64,000 nucleotides of DNA from contig NC_134999.1 in NCBI RefSeq assembly GCF_051020985.1, forward strand, positions 22,105,160-22,169,159. Direction: 5' to 3'. Each line of letters opens with the position of its first letter. Position 1 is the stretch's first letter. Below the pieces are notes generated by a model. The model ran no database searches. It was not told the DNA's origin and worked only from the letters and a program-made list of their open reading frames with translations. The stretch comes from Nomia melanderi (taxonomy: Eukaryota; Arthropoda; Insecta; Hymenoptera; Halictidae). Position numbers and translations under genes: made by a program. This document shows positions 55,139 through 64,000 of the stretch, in pieces.

Positions 55139-55735
55139 GTTGAGCCGTTTGCGTCCGGAAGCGGAATATTCCGTAAGGGACAGTTGTCATTTATGACCGT
55201 AAGCGGAATATTACGCAAGGGATGATTGTCATGTAGTGCAAAGGGTTAACCCTTCGACAATATTTCTAATTATAAACATTCATTATTTTGTGACAAAAAT
55301 AATAATAATATTATTTATCGTCACATGCGGAATATTCCGTAAGGGACGGCTGTCACTTATGACCGTAAGCGGAATATTCCGCAAGGGATGATTGTCATGT
55401 AGTTCGACGATATTTTTAATTATAAATATTCATTGCTTTTTGACAAAAATGATAAGAATATTATTTGACGATTGTCACTTATGTCCGTAAGCGGAATATT
55501 CCGCAAATGATGATTGTCAACTATGACCGTAAGCGGAATATTCGGCAAGTGACGATTGTCACCTATGATTGTACGTGGAATATTCCGTATATGACGATCG
55601 TCACGTCGTGCGACAATATTTTTAATTATAAACAATGATTATTTTGTGACAAAATGTTAACAATATTATTTATCGTCACGTGCGGAATATTCCGCGAGTG
55701 ACTATCGTCACGTAGTTCGACGATATTTTTAATAA
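55139..55735. repeat. GCGGAATATTCCGC palindrome array
   Basis: Eight palindromic cores at 55161-55174, 55203-55216, 55327-55340, 55369-55382, 55491-55504, 55533-55546, 55575-55588 and 55682-55695. Each pairs with CGTAAGC before and a TGACGATTGTCAC(T/G)TA segment after. Spacing alternates about 42 bp within clusters and about 120 bp between them; the longer gap contains AATTATAAACATTCATTATT. The same core lies in the 985-bp arms. Confidence 0.9.
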
Positions 55736-55960
55736 TAATTCTACACCAATTCTATATCAATTAATAATAATTCCATAACAAATCTATACCAATCAATAAC
55801 AATTCTATAAAAATTCTGTACCAATTAATAATAATTCTATGTAAATTCTACAAAAATTCTGTACCAATTCTGTACCAATTAATAATAATCCTTCAAAAAT
55901 TCCACACCAGTTAACAATAATTCCCTATCAAAAACACTAAAAACTCTTATTCCTAACTCA
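55736..55960. repeat. TAATAATTCTATACCAATTA array
   Basis: Degenerate units of AATTCTATACCAATTAATAA, about 25-30 bp. Confidence 0.8.
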
Positions 55961-56509
55961 TTTGAAAAAAAAATTAATCCCTACTGATAAATGGTAACTG
56001 CAGGTATATTCCACGTGAAAAAATTCCAACGGTAAGTGTCGGGAACCCCATCGCGTCTTCTCAAATGTCAAACCCTTCACAACGACGGAGGTATTGCAGG
56101 TTATGTTCGCGTGCACGATGTTTTTTGCTAAAAATGAGTCCCCGAAGAGTATCGATCAAACCTCGTCCCGCTGAAATTGAATCCGGCAACAGTTGAGACG
56201 TAAGAATAGTTCTTACCGCGACTAAACCGTCGATACTCGGTTTAACGAGTCCATTGATCAAAGAGCGAGCTCGCCCAGATCGGCTTCCTGCACCGGCCCT
56301 GGACAATGTGCGCGTCCAAAGAACCGGACAAACTGGACGAGCACCAGTAAAATAGAAAACAGACGTCCGTATAAACACCGATGCAAAGCACCTCGGGCGG
56401 TTCAGCAAAACCACCGAACCGTCCGATTACGGGACCAAGTAAAAGAGCAAATCGGCTGGACGGCGCGTGATCGACGAAACGTGCCGACCACGTCCGGTGG
56501 GGATTAACC
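55961..56509. other. CpG-rich island
   Basis: Long mixed island. Minus-strand frames at 56061-56414 (117 codons, ATG-less) and 56242-56577 (111 codons) overlap each other. They are Arg/Ser/Leu-rich and unrecognised. Confidence 0.4.
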
Positions 56510-56852
56510 TTAACATGTTCGCGATGGGGCTTGAATTTAGTGTACCGGGCGGTATTATTTTTCGTACTTTCTCCCATCTAGTGGGGCTAATTGGAAATTA
56601 TGCATTTATTTTTTCTTTGATGTTACACTTGAGACCTCGGAGAATAGTTTGATTATGTATATATAGATGTAAATAAATTTGTTAATTACAGTAACCAGTT
56701 ATTTGAATGCTGTGACGCGACAATAGTTCATGTACCACCGGTGGTACATGTATTTCATGCGACAGACAAGCACGTACCACCAGTGGTACATGCGTCTCAT
56801 GGGTTAGTTAAGCATGTACCACCGGTGGTACATACCGTCGCGAACGTGTTAA
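56510..56852. mobile_element. TTAA-bounded element with CCGGTGG palindromes, copy 2 (343 bp)
   Basis: TTAACATGTTCGCGATGGGG at 56510 is answered by TTAACACGTTCGCGACGG read inward from 56852. The first 230 bp match copy 1 at 36062 at roughly 90%. It holds only three palindromes (56729-56750, 56774-56789 degenerate, 56813-56833) against six in copy 1. CCCATCTAGTGGGGC at 56573-56587 resembles a CTCF core. Confidence 0.8.
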
Positions 56853-57080
56853 TGCGCTGAACGCCGCACGATTTCGTGTAGCGAAATATACGAAATGGAA
56901 GAAATGTGATATTTAATCATTCGATTGAATTGTTATTATTGTTGTTCATCGAACTGAATGTCACTAGATAATATTACGTATAATATAAAAATATTTTTAA
57001 ATAATCGTCATTTTATTGAATGAACTTAGTAATTCAATTTGGATGGGGTCACCAGTGACCCGTGCCACTCAACGTGTTAA
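56849..57080. mobile_element. TTAA-bounded miniature element (232 bp)
   Basis: Starts at the TTAA shared with the preceding element (TTAATGCGCTGAACGCCGCA) and ends, read from 57080 inward, TTAACACGTTGAGTGGCACG, then the GGGTCACCAGTGACCC hairpin (57046-57061). It is homologous to 58561-58693, 10428-10750 and, at the hairpin end, 26868-27243. Confidence 0.75.
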
Positions 57081-57660
57081 TTTATAGTTTTCAATTGACT
57101 AATACGTTAACCTTTAATTTTCTTATTATAATTAATAATGATTAAGTTAATATTATAATCAATAATAATTACAATAATATTATTATTAACAATAAAAAAT
57201 GCACTTACACCATTTTCAAAATAAACGGTCCATACCATACGCCAAGAGGTTAACACATTTGCCATTGAAAAATAAACTAACCTCAAACCAGCAGCACTGA
57301 TCGCGACTACCTCTAGACGCCATGATTGCTTTTCTCCGTCCGTACTCTTCCGTCGGTGCGTAGAAGGCTCAGTACGCTAGCCGGTCTAAGGTAACTAACT
57401 CCGGCGCAAAAACTGGCCGCGTCGACTTTTTCCCCGGCGTGCCGGCTGTTTCCCGCGTCTTTCACTATTTACAGGGGAATCCTGGACAGACAGTTTTCCC
57501 TGGAGGGTCACGGTGACACATCGAACCTGTCCGACGGCAGACGCGCAAACGTGCAATCACAGGGAAACTGGCTTTAATCGCAGGACAACGAGAGAACCCT
57601 CTGGAAATCATTACCGGCTCGGTCTAATGAAATGCTGATATCCGACGAGTCATTTTTTAG
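57081..57660. other. AT spacer and CpG-rich island
   Basis: AT-rich to 57240, then mixed sequence. GTCTAAG|GTAACT at 57384-57395 is a plausible splice donor, but no matching acceptor or frame is convincing, so no exon is called. Confidence 0.45.
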
Positions 57661-58245
57661 TTCCTCTTCGTCTTGCAGAAAATTGTTTAAACGCAGGAAG
57701 GTTTGATTAGGAGGTTTCTGATTGTAGAGTCTCTTGTGATATCGTAGAATGTCGTAGAATATGAAACTATATTATATAACAATTGCTTAATTAATAGAAA
57801 GAAACTACGTGCTGATCTCTTGCTGTCTAATTAGATCATTTGTACACGACTTAATCTACCAAACCTGAACATTTCAAAGGATTAATTAATTGTTTGCACT
57901 TGGAAGTTTTTCACTGGAAATATTTGAACATTTTCTAATGAGGTGAAGATGACATTTTGTGAATTAATTACTCGAACAGTAAGGAATCAGTTGGTTTTCT
58001 TATTCTCTGTTGTTTTATTCAATATAGAATTTGGCAGAATATGCAGGTTTTATGTATTTTAATCCTTTGCGATTAGAAGTTCTTCATTAGAAATATTTGA
58101 ACATTTTCTGTTGGGATAGAGAGGATATTTTCTGAAAGTAACTTGAAGAGAAGCCACACGTGCATCGAGGAACAAAGTGAAATTTTATTTCAGTATTTCT
58201 TAAATTGATATGTTGTACAAAGTATAATATTAAATATCAGATTTT
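57661..58245. repeat. Degenerate about 175-bp repeat
   Basis: ATTTGAACATTTTCTAATGA (57922) and ATTTGAACATTTTCTGTTGG (58096), each preceded by AGTT(T/C)TTCA(C/T)T, mark two copies. Looser relatives are at 62960-63240. Confidence 0.55.
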
Positions 58246-58305
58246 ATAGTTTTACTGCGTGAAATCAAGTGGTGAGTGAGAATTGCCTCTTGAGCGCAAA
58301 CAGTT
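58246..58305 (-). mobile_element. Degenerate TTAACCCTTTGCACTC element end
   Basis: TTTTACTGCGTGAAATCAAG, GGTGAGTGAG and CTCTTGAGCGCAAACAG match 36930-36986 in order, with the terminal TTAA decayed to TTAT-like sequence. Confidence 0.5.
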
Positions 58306-58560
58306 ATTTTAGAGCAAAATGTCTGACAACTCTTCGATAATATTAGGTACCACGCATGCTCAGTTCTTTTTCGGTGGAACTATCGAGCTATTTTTATAAA
58401 TTTATTAATTTTAATAATATTTCTGTTTAATTTAACAAGGGTAAAGGTGAATAGTATTCGATTATTTCGAATTCAATTTAAATATTATTCCTCTCTTATC
58501 GATAGTTACAGAGTTATAAAGATATATATAGTTAGAGCAAATGTTGATGTACAATATATT
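58306..58560. other. AT-rich spacer
   Basis: Unique sequence; no features seen. Confidence 0.4.
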
Positions 58561-58693
58561 TACAATTTCTTTACATTCAGTTTGATGAACGTGCAATGGT
58601 AATAATCCAATTCAGTCAAATGATTTAATATTGTATTTTTTCCATTTTGTGAACTTTGCTTTATGAAATCGTGCAGCGTTCAATGTGTTAACA
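58561..58693 (-). mobile_element. TTAA-family fragment
   Basis: Read on the minus strand from the TTAA at 58689: TTAACACATTGAACGCTGCA, CGATTTCATAAAGCAAAGTT, TCATTTGACTGAATT and GCACGTTCATCAAACTGAAT. This is collinear with 56849-57080 and 10640-10750. The far end is missing or not recognised. Confidence 0.7.
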
Positions 58694-58929
58694 GTAAAAT
58701 ACAATACAGGTAAACACTACGACAAGCTACAATATCTACTCTACGCATAATTCACAATTTCCTTCATACTTACTTTCTTAAATAGTAACACTACTGAGGG
58801 TTAACCACACATGCGATACACAAATTATCAAATTTGCTCGTTGGCTCACCGAAGTTGTAAATTTAACAAGTTCAGTCAACTGTGTTAAGGCAACTTAATT
58901 CACAATCAATAAGTAATGTATTAAGAATT
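58694..58929. other. Mixed spacer
   Basis: Unique low-GC sequence; no features seen. Confidence 0.4.
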
Positions 58930-59625
58930 GTTCATGTATTTGAAATAAATTTGTGAAATTATTGTTGCATTTTTATGACCTTACTTACCAATATTATAAT
59001 CACATTAAGAATACTGTATGTTGCATGTTTATGACCTCAGTCATTAACGTTATAATCACATTACTTAATAATACTATATATTGCTTTTCTATAACTTCAC
59101 TTACTAATGTAATAATTATATTTTTTAAAAATGTAATTCAATAACACTACATTGTATTTCTATAAATTCACTTACTAATATTATAATCACATTATTTAAC
59201 AATATTATACGTTACACTTTTATAACCTCTATATTGCATTTCTATAACCTCACTCACTAACATTACAATCACAATATTTAACAACACTTATATTGCATTT
59301 CTAAAACCTTACTTACCAATATTATAATCACATTATTTAATAACACTGTACATTACATTTTTATAACCTCACTCACTAATATTATAATCACATTATTTAA
59401 CAATATTCACATTGCATTTTCTTAAACTCATTTAATAATATAAGTACATTATTCAACAATACTATACATTGCACTTTTATAACCTCTATACTACATTTTT
59501 ATAACCTCACTTACTAATGTAAGCACATTATCCAACAACACCATACATCACATTCCTCTAACCTCTACATTCCATTTCCATAACCCCACTCACTAATAAA
59601 ATCACACTATCCAACAACACAATTA
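58930..59625. repeat. About 58-bp tandem repeat
   Basis: About 12 copies with ACATTGCATTTCTATAACCT, CACTTACTAATATTATAATC and ACATTATTTAACAATACTAT, compositionally drifting from T-rich at left to C-rich at right. Confidence 0.85.
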
Positions 59626-59970
59626 AACAAAATAGCATTCAAATTTTCCAGCATCATTTTAACGTACAAACTGTTCATCTTCAATACTTTCCACCTTCAA
59701 CGCTACGACGTATCGAGCATCCCAACTCTTGTTAACTGCTCGTAAGATTCCCGGCGAAATCGGGTTCACCATCTGGCATGCAACTGGTCGGCAAGTGCCA
59801 CGCATTATTGTCGTTGCGATAGTAATTGTTCTAGAACTCTCCGTTGCCTCTTTTCGTTCGTGGAAATCCACGGATTCTCTGCCTTTTAAACGTTCCTTTG
59901 CCTCGAGTGCACACTTCCGCAGTACGAAATATTTTGTTGCTGGGATTCTTGTGCATTGTACCAAAAAATT
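59626..59970. other. Mixed island
   Basis: Frames on both strands (59659-59976 minus, 105 codons; 59729-60013 plus, 94 codons) overlap and are unrecognised. Confidence 0.4.
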
Positions 59971-60454
59971 TAACAATTTTTATTTAATGTTATGTTCAGT
60001 TTTTTTTCAATAGAATTATGAAGCTATATTTTTATAACCAAATTTTAAATAATATTATGTAACATATGTGTTCAGTTTTTTTTCAACAGAATTATGAAAT
60101 TATATTTTCATAAACGTTTCACTTTGTAACAATATGTCAGATTCGCTATTCAAAATAATTTACATTTGAAAAATAAAAATACTATATAAATAAATTTTGT
60201 TTGTTTTAATTTATATAACACATGAATCAAAACACAAAATATCCATCGTCATTGAAAAAAACTTCATGACATCCCCACAATGCAAATCTAACCTCAAAAT
60301 GCGACTATTCATATAACTAAATAATTTTTATATAAAAAATACAAAATTCTGTGCAAATAAATTTCGTTGATTTATTTATATAACGTTGGAATAAGAATGC
60401 GAAATATCCATTGTCATTAAATAATCTTTATAATATCCCCACAATGTAAATAAA
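59971..60454. repeat. Degenerate repeats, including diverged 130-bp units
   Basis: GTTCAGTTTTTTTTCAATAG (59995) and GTTCAGTTTTTTTTCAACAG (60071) mark a 76-bp duplication. From 60200, CATGAATCAAAACACAAAAT and CATTGAAAAAAACTTCATGA are early diverged copies of the next array. Confidence 0.7.
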
Positions 60455-60892
60455 ATATATCCTTTTATTAATAAATAAATATTATTAATAAATTATATAA
60501 CACACGAGTCAAAACACAAATATCCACAAAATATCCAGTGTCATTGAAAAACAACTTCATGACATCCCTACAATGTAAATAAAATATAACATTTTATTAA
60601 TAAATAAATATTATCAATAAATTATATAACACACGAGTTAAAACACAAATATCCACAAAATATCCATTGTCATTGAAGAACAACTTCATGACATCCCCAC
60701 AATGTAAATAAAATATATCATTTTATTAATAAATAAATATTATCAATAAATTATATAACACACGAGTTAAAACACAAATATCCACAAAATATCCATTGTC
60801 ATTGAAGAACAACTTCATGACATCCCCACAATGTAAATAAAATATATCATTTTATTAATAAATAAATATTATCAATAAATTATATAATACAT
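60455..60892. repeat. 130-bp satellite-like repeat
   Basis: Three and a half copies, about 129-130 bp, with AATTATATAACACACGAGT near 60493, 60622, 60751 and 60881. Copies 2 to 4 differ at only a few positions (ATCCATTGTCATTGAAGAAC, CTTCATGACATCCCCACAAT). Confidence 0.95.
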
Positions 60893-61365
60893 GAATCAAA
60901 ACACCATAACCAAAGTATCTACTACCATTGAAAACCAACTTCACGACATAAATATAACCACCATAAGTTCAGCTCTCCACCCCACAACTTCTGTCCGAAG
61001 CATTAATTCGTATCACTCACACTTTTCAATTGAACGACTTCCCCCGAGAAGTGAGCGTCTGCCGAGCGAGCGCAATCGAAAGGGGACGCCGCAATTCATT
61101 ATGCAGAAATACACTTCGCGAAGTTTATGCAACACCTACCAACCGTCCGCGCGCATCTTTCAGCATTAACTTTCGAATATCGCCCCGGGACTCCCTCGGT
61201 AGAGGGAGGCGCGCAACTTGGTGAGACGGTTAACGTGCTGCGCCGCGTGGGGCGTGCGCGATCCACGCTGAACTTTCAGGCAGCTTGAAATTCTAATTGA
61301 AGGATTTTTTAAAGGTTTGATAATTATGGTTTTGTGCTATTGGAAAATTGTAAGTAACGTGATGT
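60893..61365. other. CpG-rich island
   Basis: Mixed island with a GC peak at 61030-61270. Frames at 60891-61169 (92 codons, ATG) and 61030-61224 are unrecognised. CTTG|GTGAGAC at 61217 is a possible donor without supporting context. Confidence 0.4.
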
Positions 61366-61565
61366 AAGAATTGATAATGTTGATTAATTTCTTCTAATTA
61401 AATTATATTGATTAACTTGTGTTAATTAAGTTATATTGATTAATTTCTATTAATTCAATTATATCGATTAATTTATGTCAATTCAATTATATCGATTAAT
61501 TTCTGTTAATTCAATTATATTAATTTATATATTAATTAATTATATATAAATTAAATGTAAATGTA
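61366..61565. repeat. TCAATTATATCGATTAATTT array
   Basis: Six units of about 28 bp with TTAATT(C/A)AATTATAT(C/T)GATT then AATTTCTG. Confidence 0.85.
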
Positions 61566-61729
61566 AAATTATATTGATTAGATCTAATTGTAAAAGGGTG
61601 GGTGGTATACGAAGTCTCACTATATTTAAGAAAAATAAATTCTTTTCTCTTTAATCAGTTATTAACTTATTATTAAAGTACTTTTATCAAGCACAGTTGA
61701 AAGAAATCATAATTTAAGGGGTTAATTGC
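61566..61729. other. Isolated relative of the GGGTC hairpin repeat
   Basis: TTGTAAAAGGGTGGGTGGTA at 61587-61606 matches the left hairpin arm of 40691-41395, but the right arm has decayed (CGAAGTCTCAC). A loose second trace (TTGCAAAAGTGTGAACTTTT) lies at 61726. Confidence 0.6.
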
Positions 61730-61970
61730 AAAAGTGTGAACTTTTAATAATAAAATATTTAATAATTTAATGTTCAATTGATATTTATCTAAAATATTTA
61801 ATAATTTAATATTGAATATTTATCTAAAATAATTAATAACTCAATATTTAATATTTATTTAAAATTTCAATATTTAATAATTCAATACTTAATATTTATC
61901 TAAAATTTCAATATTTAAAATTTCAATATTTAATATTTATCTAAAACTTTAATATTTAATAACAAAATAA
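61730..61970. repeat. AATATTTATCTAAAAT array
   Basis: Units of AATTTAATATTGAATATTTA then TCTAAAATA, about 30-35 bp. The same unit forms the array at 62271-62632. Confidence 0.85.
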
Positions 61971-62270
61971 TAAAAACAAATCCGCAACAACCCACAATTC
62001 CGTAAATACGTCGACGCAGGTTTCCGATGGCGTCGCATTTGTTAATCGGCCCCGAAGACACAGACCCCCGCTAATAGCCTATCAATTCAACCGTCCCTTA
62101 CACTGCTACCCGGCGCGGAATAAAATCCCATTATGGACTCAGTGAACCGCGACCTAGCAGCAATAACACGCGCAGTGTTGCACCAAAGGTCCCCCCACGC
62201 CGGTGCAATGGCCTGCCGGGGAAAAACGAAGGGATACGGCACTGGCTAGGTCTGAAGATAGAGTTAATAT
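61971..62270. other. CpG-rich island (duplicated right edge)
   Basis: Mixed island. Its last 100 bp (62189-62290, with GAGTTAATATTCAACCGGGT) recur at 62634-62735. Confidence 0.55.
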
Positions 62271-62632
62271 TCAACCGGGTTTATTTATAATATTTATGTG
62301 AAATAATTTATAATTTAAAACTGAATATTTGTGTAAAATAAATAATAGTTTAATATTAAATATTTATGTAAAATATTTAATAGTTTAAAACTGAATATTT
62401 GTCTAAAATCATTTATAATTTTAAACTGAATATTTGTGTTAAATAATTAATAGTTTAATATTGAATATTTATCTAAAATAATTAATAATTCAATAGTGAA
62501 TATTTATCTAAAATATTTAATAATTCAATATTTAATATTTATCTAAAATATTTAATAATGTAATATTTATTGGAATTTACCTAAGATATTTAATAATGTA
62601 ATATTTATTTAATTTTACCTAAAATATTGAAT
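62271..62632. repeat. AATATTTATCTAAAAT array, second block
   Basis: Same unit as 61730-61970, about 35-40 bp, with AAACTGAATATTTGTGTAAA variants on the left. Confidence 0.85.
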
Positions 62633-62958
62633 AAAGTCCCCCACCCCCGCAACGGCCAGCCGGGTAAAACCGAACGGACATAGCCCTGGCCCGTTGAAAA
62701 TCGAGTTAATATTCAGCCGGGTTTATCCATAAAGTTCGCTTAACTGCGTGTAACTGCACGTCTGAAACACGGTTTGATATTTCGACGGCCGATTTCCACC
62801 GGCAGACCGATTCCAAATGGGAACATTCGGGTTCACGACACGTCGAGGGTAATCGCCGTTTCTCGGTATCTTTGATGGTAATGGAAGTTTACGAGGGGAC
62901 CGCTAGGGCGCCGGCCCGATGCGTGGGACATCGTTGAGTGACGTCGATCTGACGGACT
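62633..62958. other. CpG-rich island (duplicated left edge)
   Basis: Begins with the diverged copy of 62189-62290 (GAGTTAATATTCAGCCGGGT near 62702), then unique GC-rich sequence to 62950. No gene is seen. Confidence 0.55.
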
Positions 62959-63420
62959 GTATTGTTATGGTGTTTTGAATGATTGTTAATTGTTTGCAGT
63001 TAAGAATATTTTTCTTAACAAATATTTAGTATTTTCTGAAGAAATATTAAAATTCATTGTGACTCAATATTAGTTTTATTTTGAGGTGTGCTTTTTGGTT
63101 GAGATATTTCTTTAATGGAATATTATATTATGGTGTTTTGAATGATTATTAATTGTTTCCAGTCAAGAATATTTTCCTTAACAAATAGGGGTCACTGGTG
63201 GAAAGTGGAGTTAACCCTTTGAGCTACTATGTTGATTGTGAGTCGATATTAGTTTATCGATATTATATTATTATACAGAAAATTGTATAATAATATAGTC
63301 TATTTTTACAATATCTTAACCAAAAAACACGCCTCTAAATAAAATTTTCAATAATATTAGTAAAAAGAATCGACATGTTTCCTTGTCACCTAACCTATCT
63401 AATTTTCTGAGGAAATATAA
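62959..63420. repeat. About 165-bp duplication and spacer
   Basis: ATGGTGTTTTGAATGATTGT (62967) and ATGGTGTTTTGAATGATTAT (63130) start two copies. GGAGTTAACCCTTTGAGCT at 63208-63226 is a TTAACCCTTTG-type element end. An inverted TATTATATTATTATACAG... / ...TGTATAATAATATAGT pair lies at 63261-63300. Confidence 0.6.
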
Positions 63421-63715
63421 ATGATAAGAAAAAATATAAAAAATTCAAAATTACAAAATTACAAATATAAAAATTTCAAAATTACAAAATTACAAAATTA
63501 CAAATATAAAAAATTCAAAATTAGAAATATAAAAATATAAAAATTTAAAAATTACAAAATTACAAATATAAAAATTTAAAAATTAGAAGTATAAAAATAT
63601 AAAAATATAAAAATTTCAAAATTAGAAGTATAAAAATATAAAAATATAAAAATTTCAAAATTAGAAGTATAAAAATATAAAAATATAAAAATTTCAAAAT
63701 TATGAAATTAAAAAT
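63421..63715. repeat. AAAATTACAAATATAAAAAT array
   Basis: About 295 bp of AAAATT(A/T)(C/G)AAATATAAAAAT units. The right part has three near-identical 42-bp units with TTAGAAGTATAAAAATATAA. Confidence 0.9.
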
Positions 63716-64000
63716 ATAATGCAAGACACCCAACAGAATACAAGCTTCCCTAGATATTACACTGGCCTCTCTATCCCATCGCCTGCAGACACTTGTTGCA
63801 GTGGCATCGCATTCAAGGAAAAACAAAAGGAAAGAATGACTCTCTTCCTGGCCATCTGGTCTACGTAAACTGTTGTTATGCAAAAGGATAATAATGGTCG
63901 CGTGATCTCTCCCGGAGCTCTGGGCTTAGACGCCTTATGTTCTCTCGTGCCAATGATTGCAGAGCAGGCTAACGCAAACTTGTGCCATCTTGTGATATCT
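63716..64000. other. Mixed island at the window edge
   Basis: Balanced-composition sequence. A 107-codon minus-strand frame (63560-63883) is unrecognised in its first 50 codons and repeat-derived after that. Confidence 0.4.

Noticed and set aside
57384..57395. Possible splice donor GTCTAAG|GTAACT
   Set aside because: No acceptor with a pyrimidine tract and no continuing frame could be paired with it.

Overview
The window looks like AT-rich eukaryotic nuclear DNA. It is most likely from an insect and plausibly a hymenopteran such as a bee: overall composition is low in GC, CpG is plentiful wherever GC rises, TTAA-bounded short transposons are common, and a piggyBac-type transposase remnant is present. 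This assignment is an inference from composition and repeat style, not from a marker gene. There is no bacterial gene organisation, and I find no complete protein-coding gene. The long open frames are almost all translations of simple repeats such as poly-Asp, Ile/Tyr and Ser/Val/Lys strings. The window is best read as intergenic or large-intron DNA.

Layout. Two kinds of DNA alternate along all 64 kb. The first is about 30 islands of mixed, CpG-rich, low-repeat sequence, usually 250-500 bp. The second is AT-rich tandem arrays whose units run from 3 bp to about 270 bp. Nearly every array has its own unit, and several have clearly homologous copies elsewhere in the window. The strongest candidate for gene-related sequence is the CpG-rich block at 30241-30960. 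It reads like a 5' untranslated exon or promoter on the minus strand, with a consensus splice donor at 30363-30369.

Mobile and palindromic elements. (1) A family with long terminal inverted repeats, around a hairpin containing GAGTCCAAACACGACG, occurs at 9193, 11862, 14388, 18163 and 45940. Three of these loci are dimers with a pitch of about 268 bp. (2) Several families of short elements end in TTAA, which suggests piggyBac-type mobilisation. They start TTAACACGTTCGCGA (36062, 56510), TTAACACGTTGAGTGGC or a variant (26868, 56849, 58561, relative at 10428), TTAACACTGGAACTACC (27240, 28527 and the ends of the big inverted repeat) and TTAACCCTTTGCACTC (11246, 29331, 36871, 55241, 58246). Neighbouring copies sometimes share one TTAA. 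(3) A decayed acidic N-terminal fragment of a piggyBac-like transposase directly abuts one such element at 35854-36063. (4) A 595-bp element with GGTGTCC-type inverted ends encloses a minisatellite (25580-26174).

The most striking structure is a pair of near-identical 985-bp arms in opposite orientation (27374-28358 and 31226-32210). They enclose 2.87 kb that contains the CpG-rich block. Recurrent perfect palindromes (GCGGAATATTCCGC, ATGTACCACCGGTGGTACAT, GGGTCACCGGTGACCC, GGGTGGGTC paired with GACCCACCC) stand out against the AT-rich background and are the main material for follow-up.
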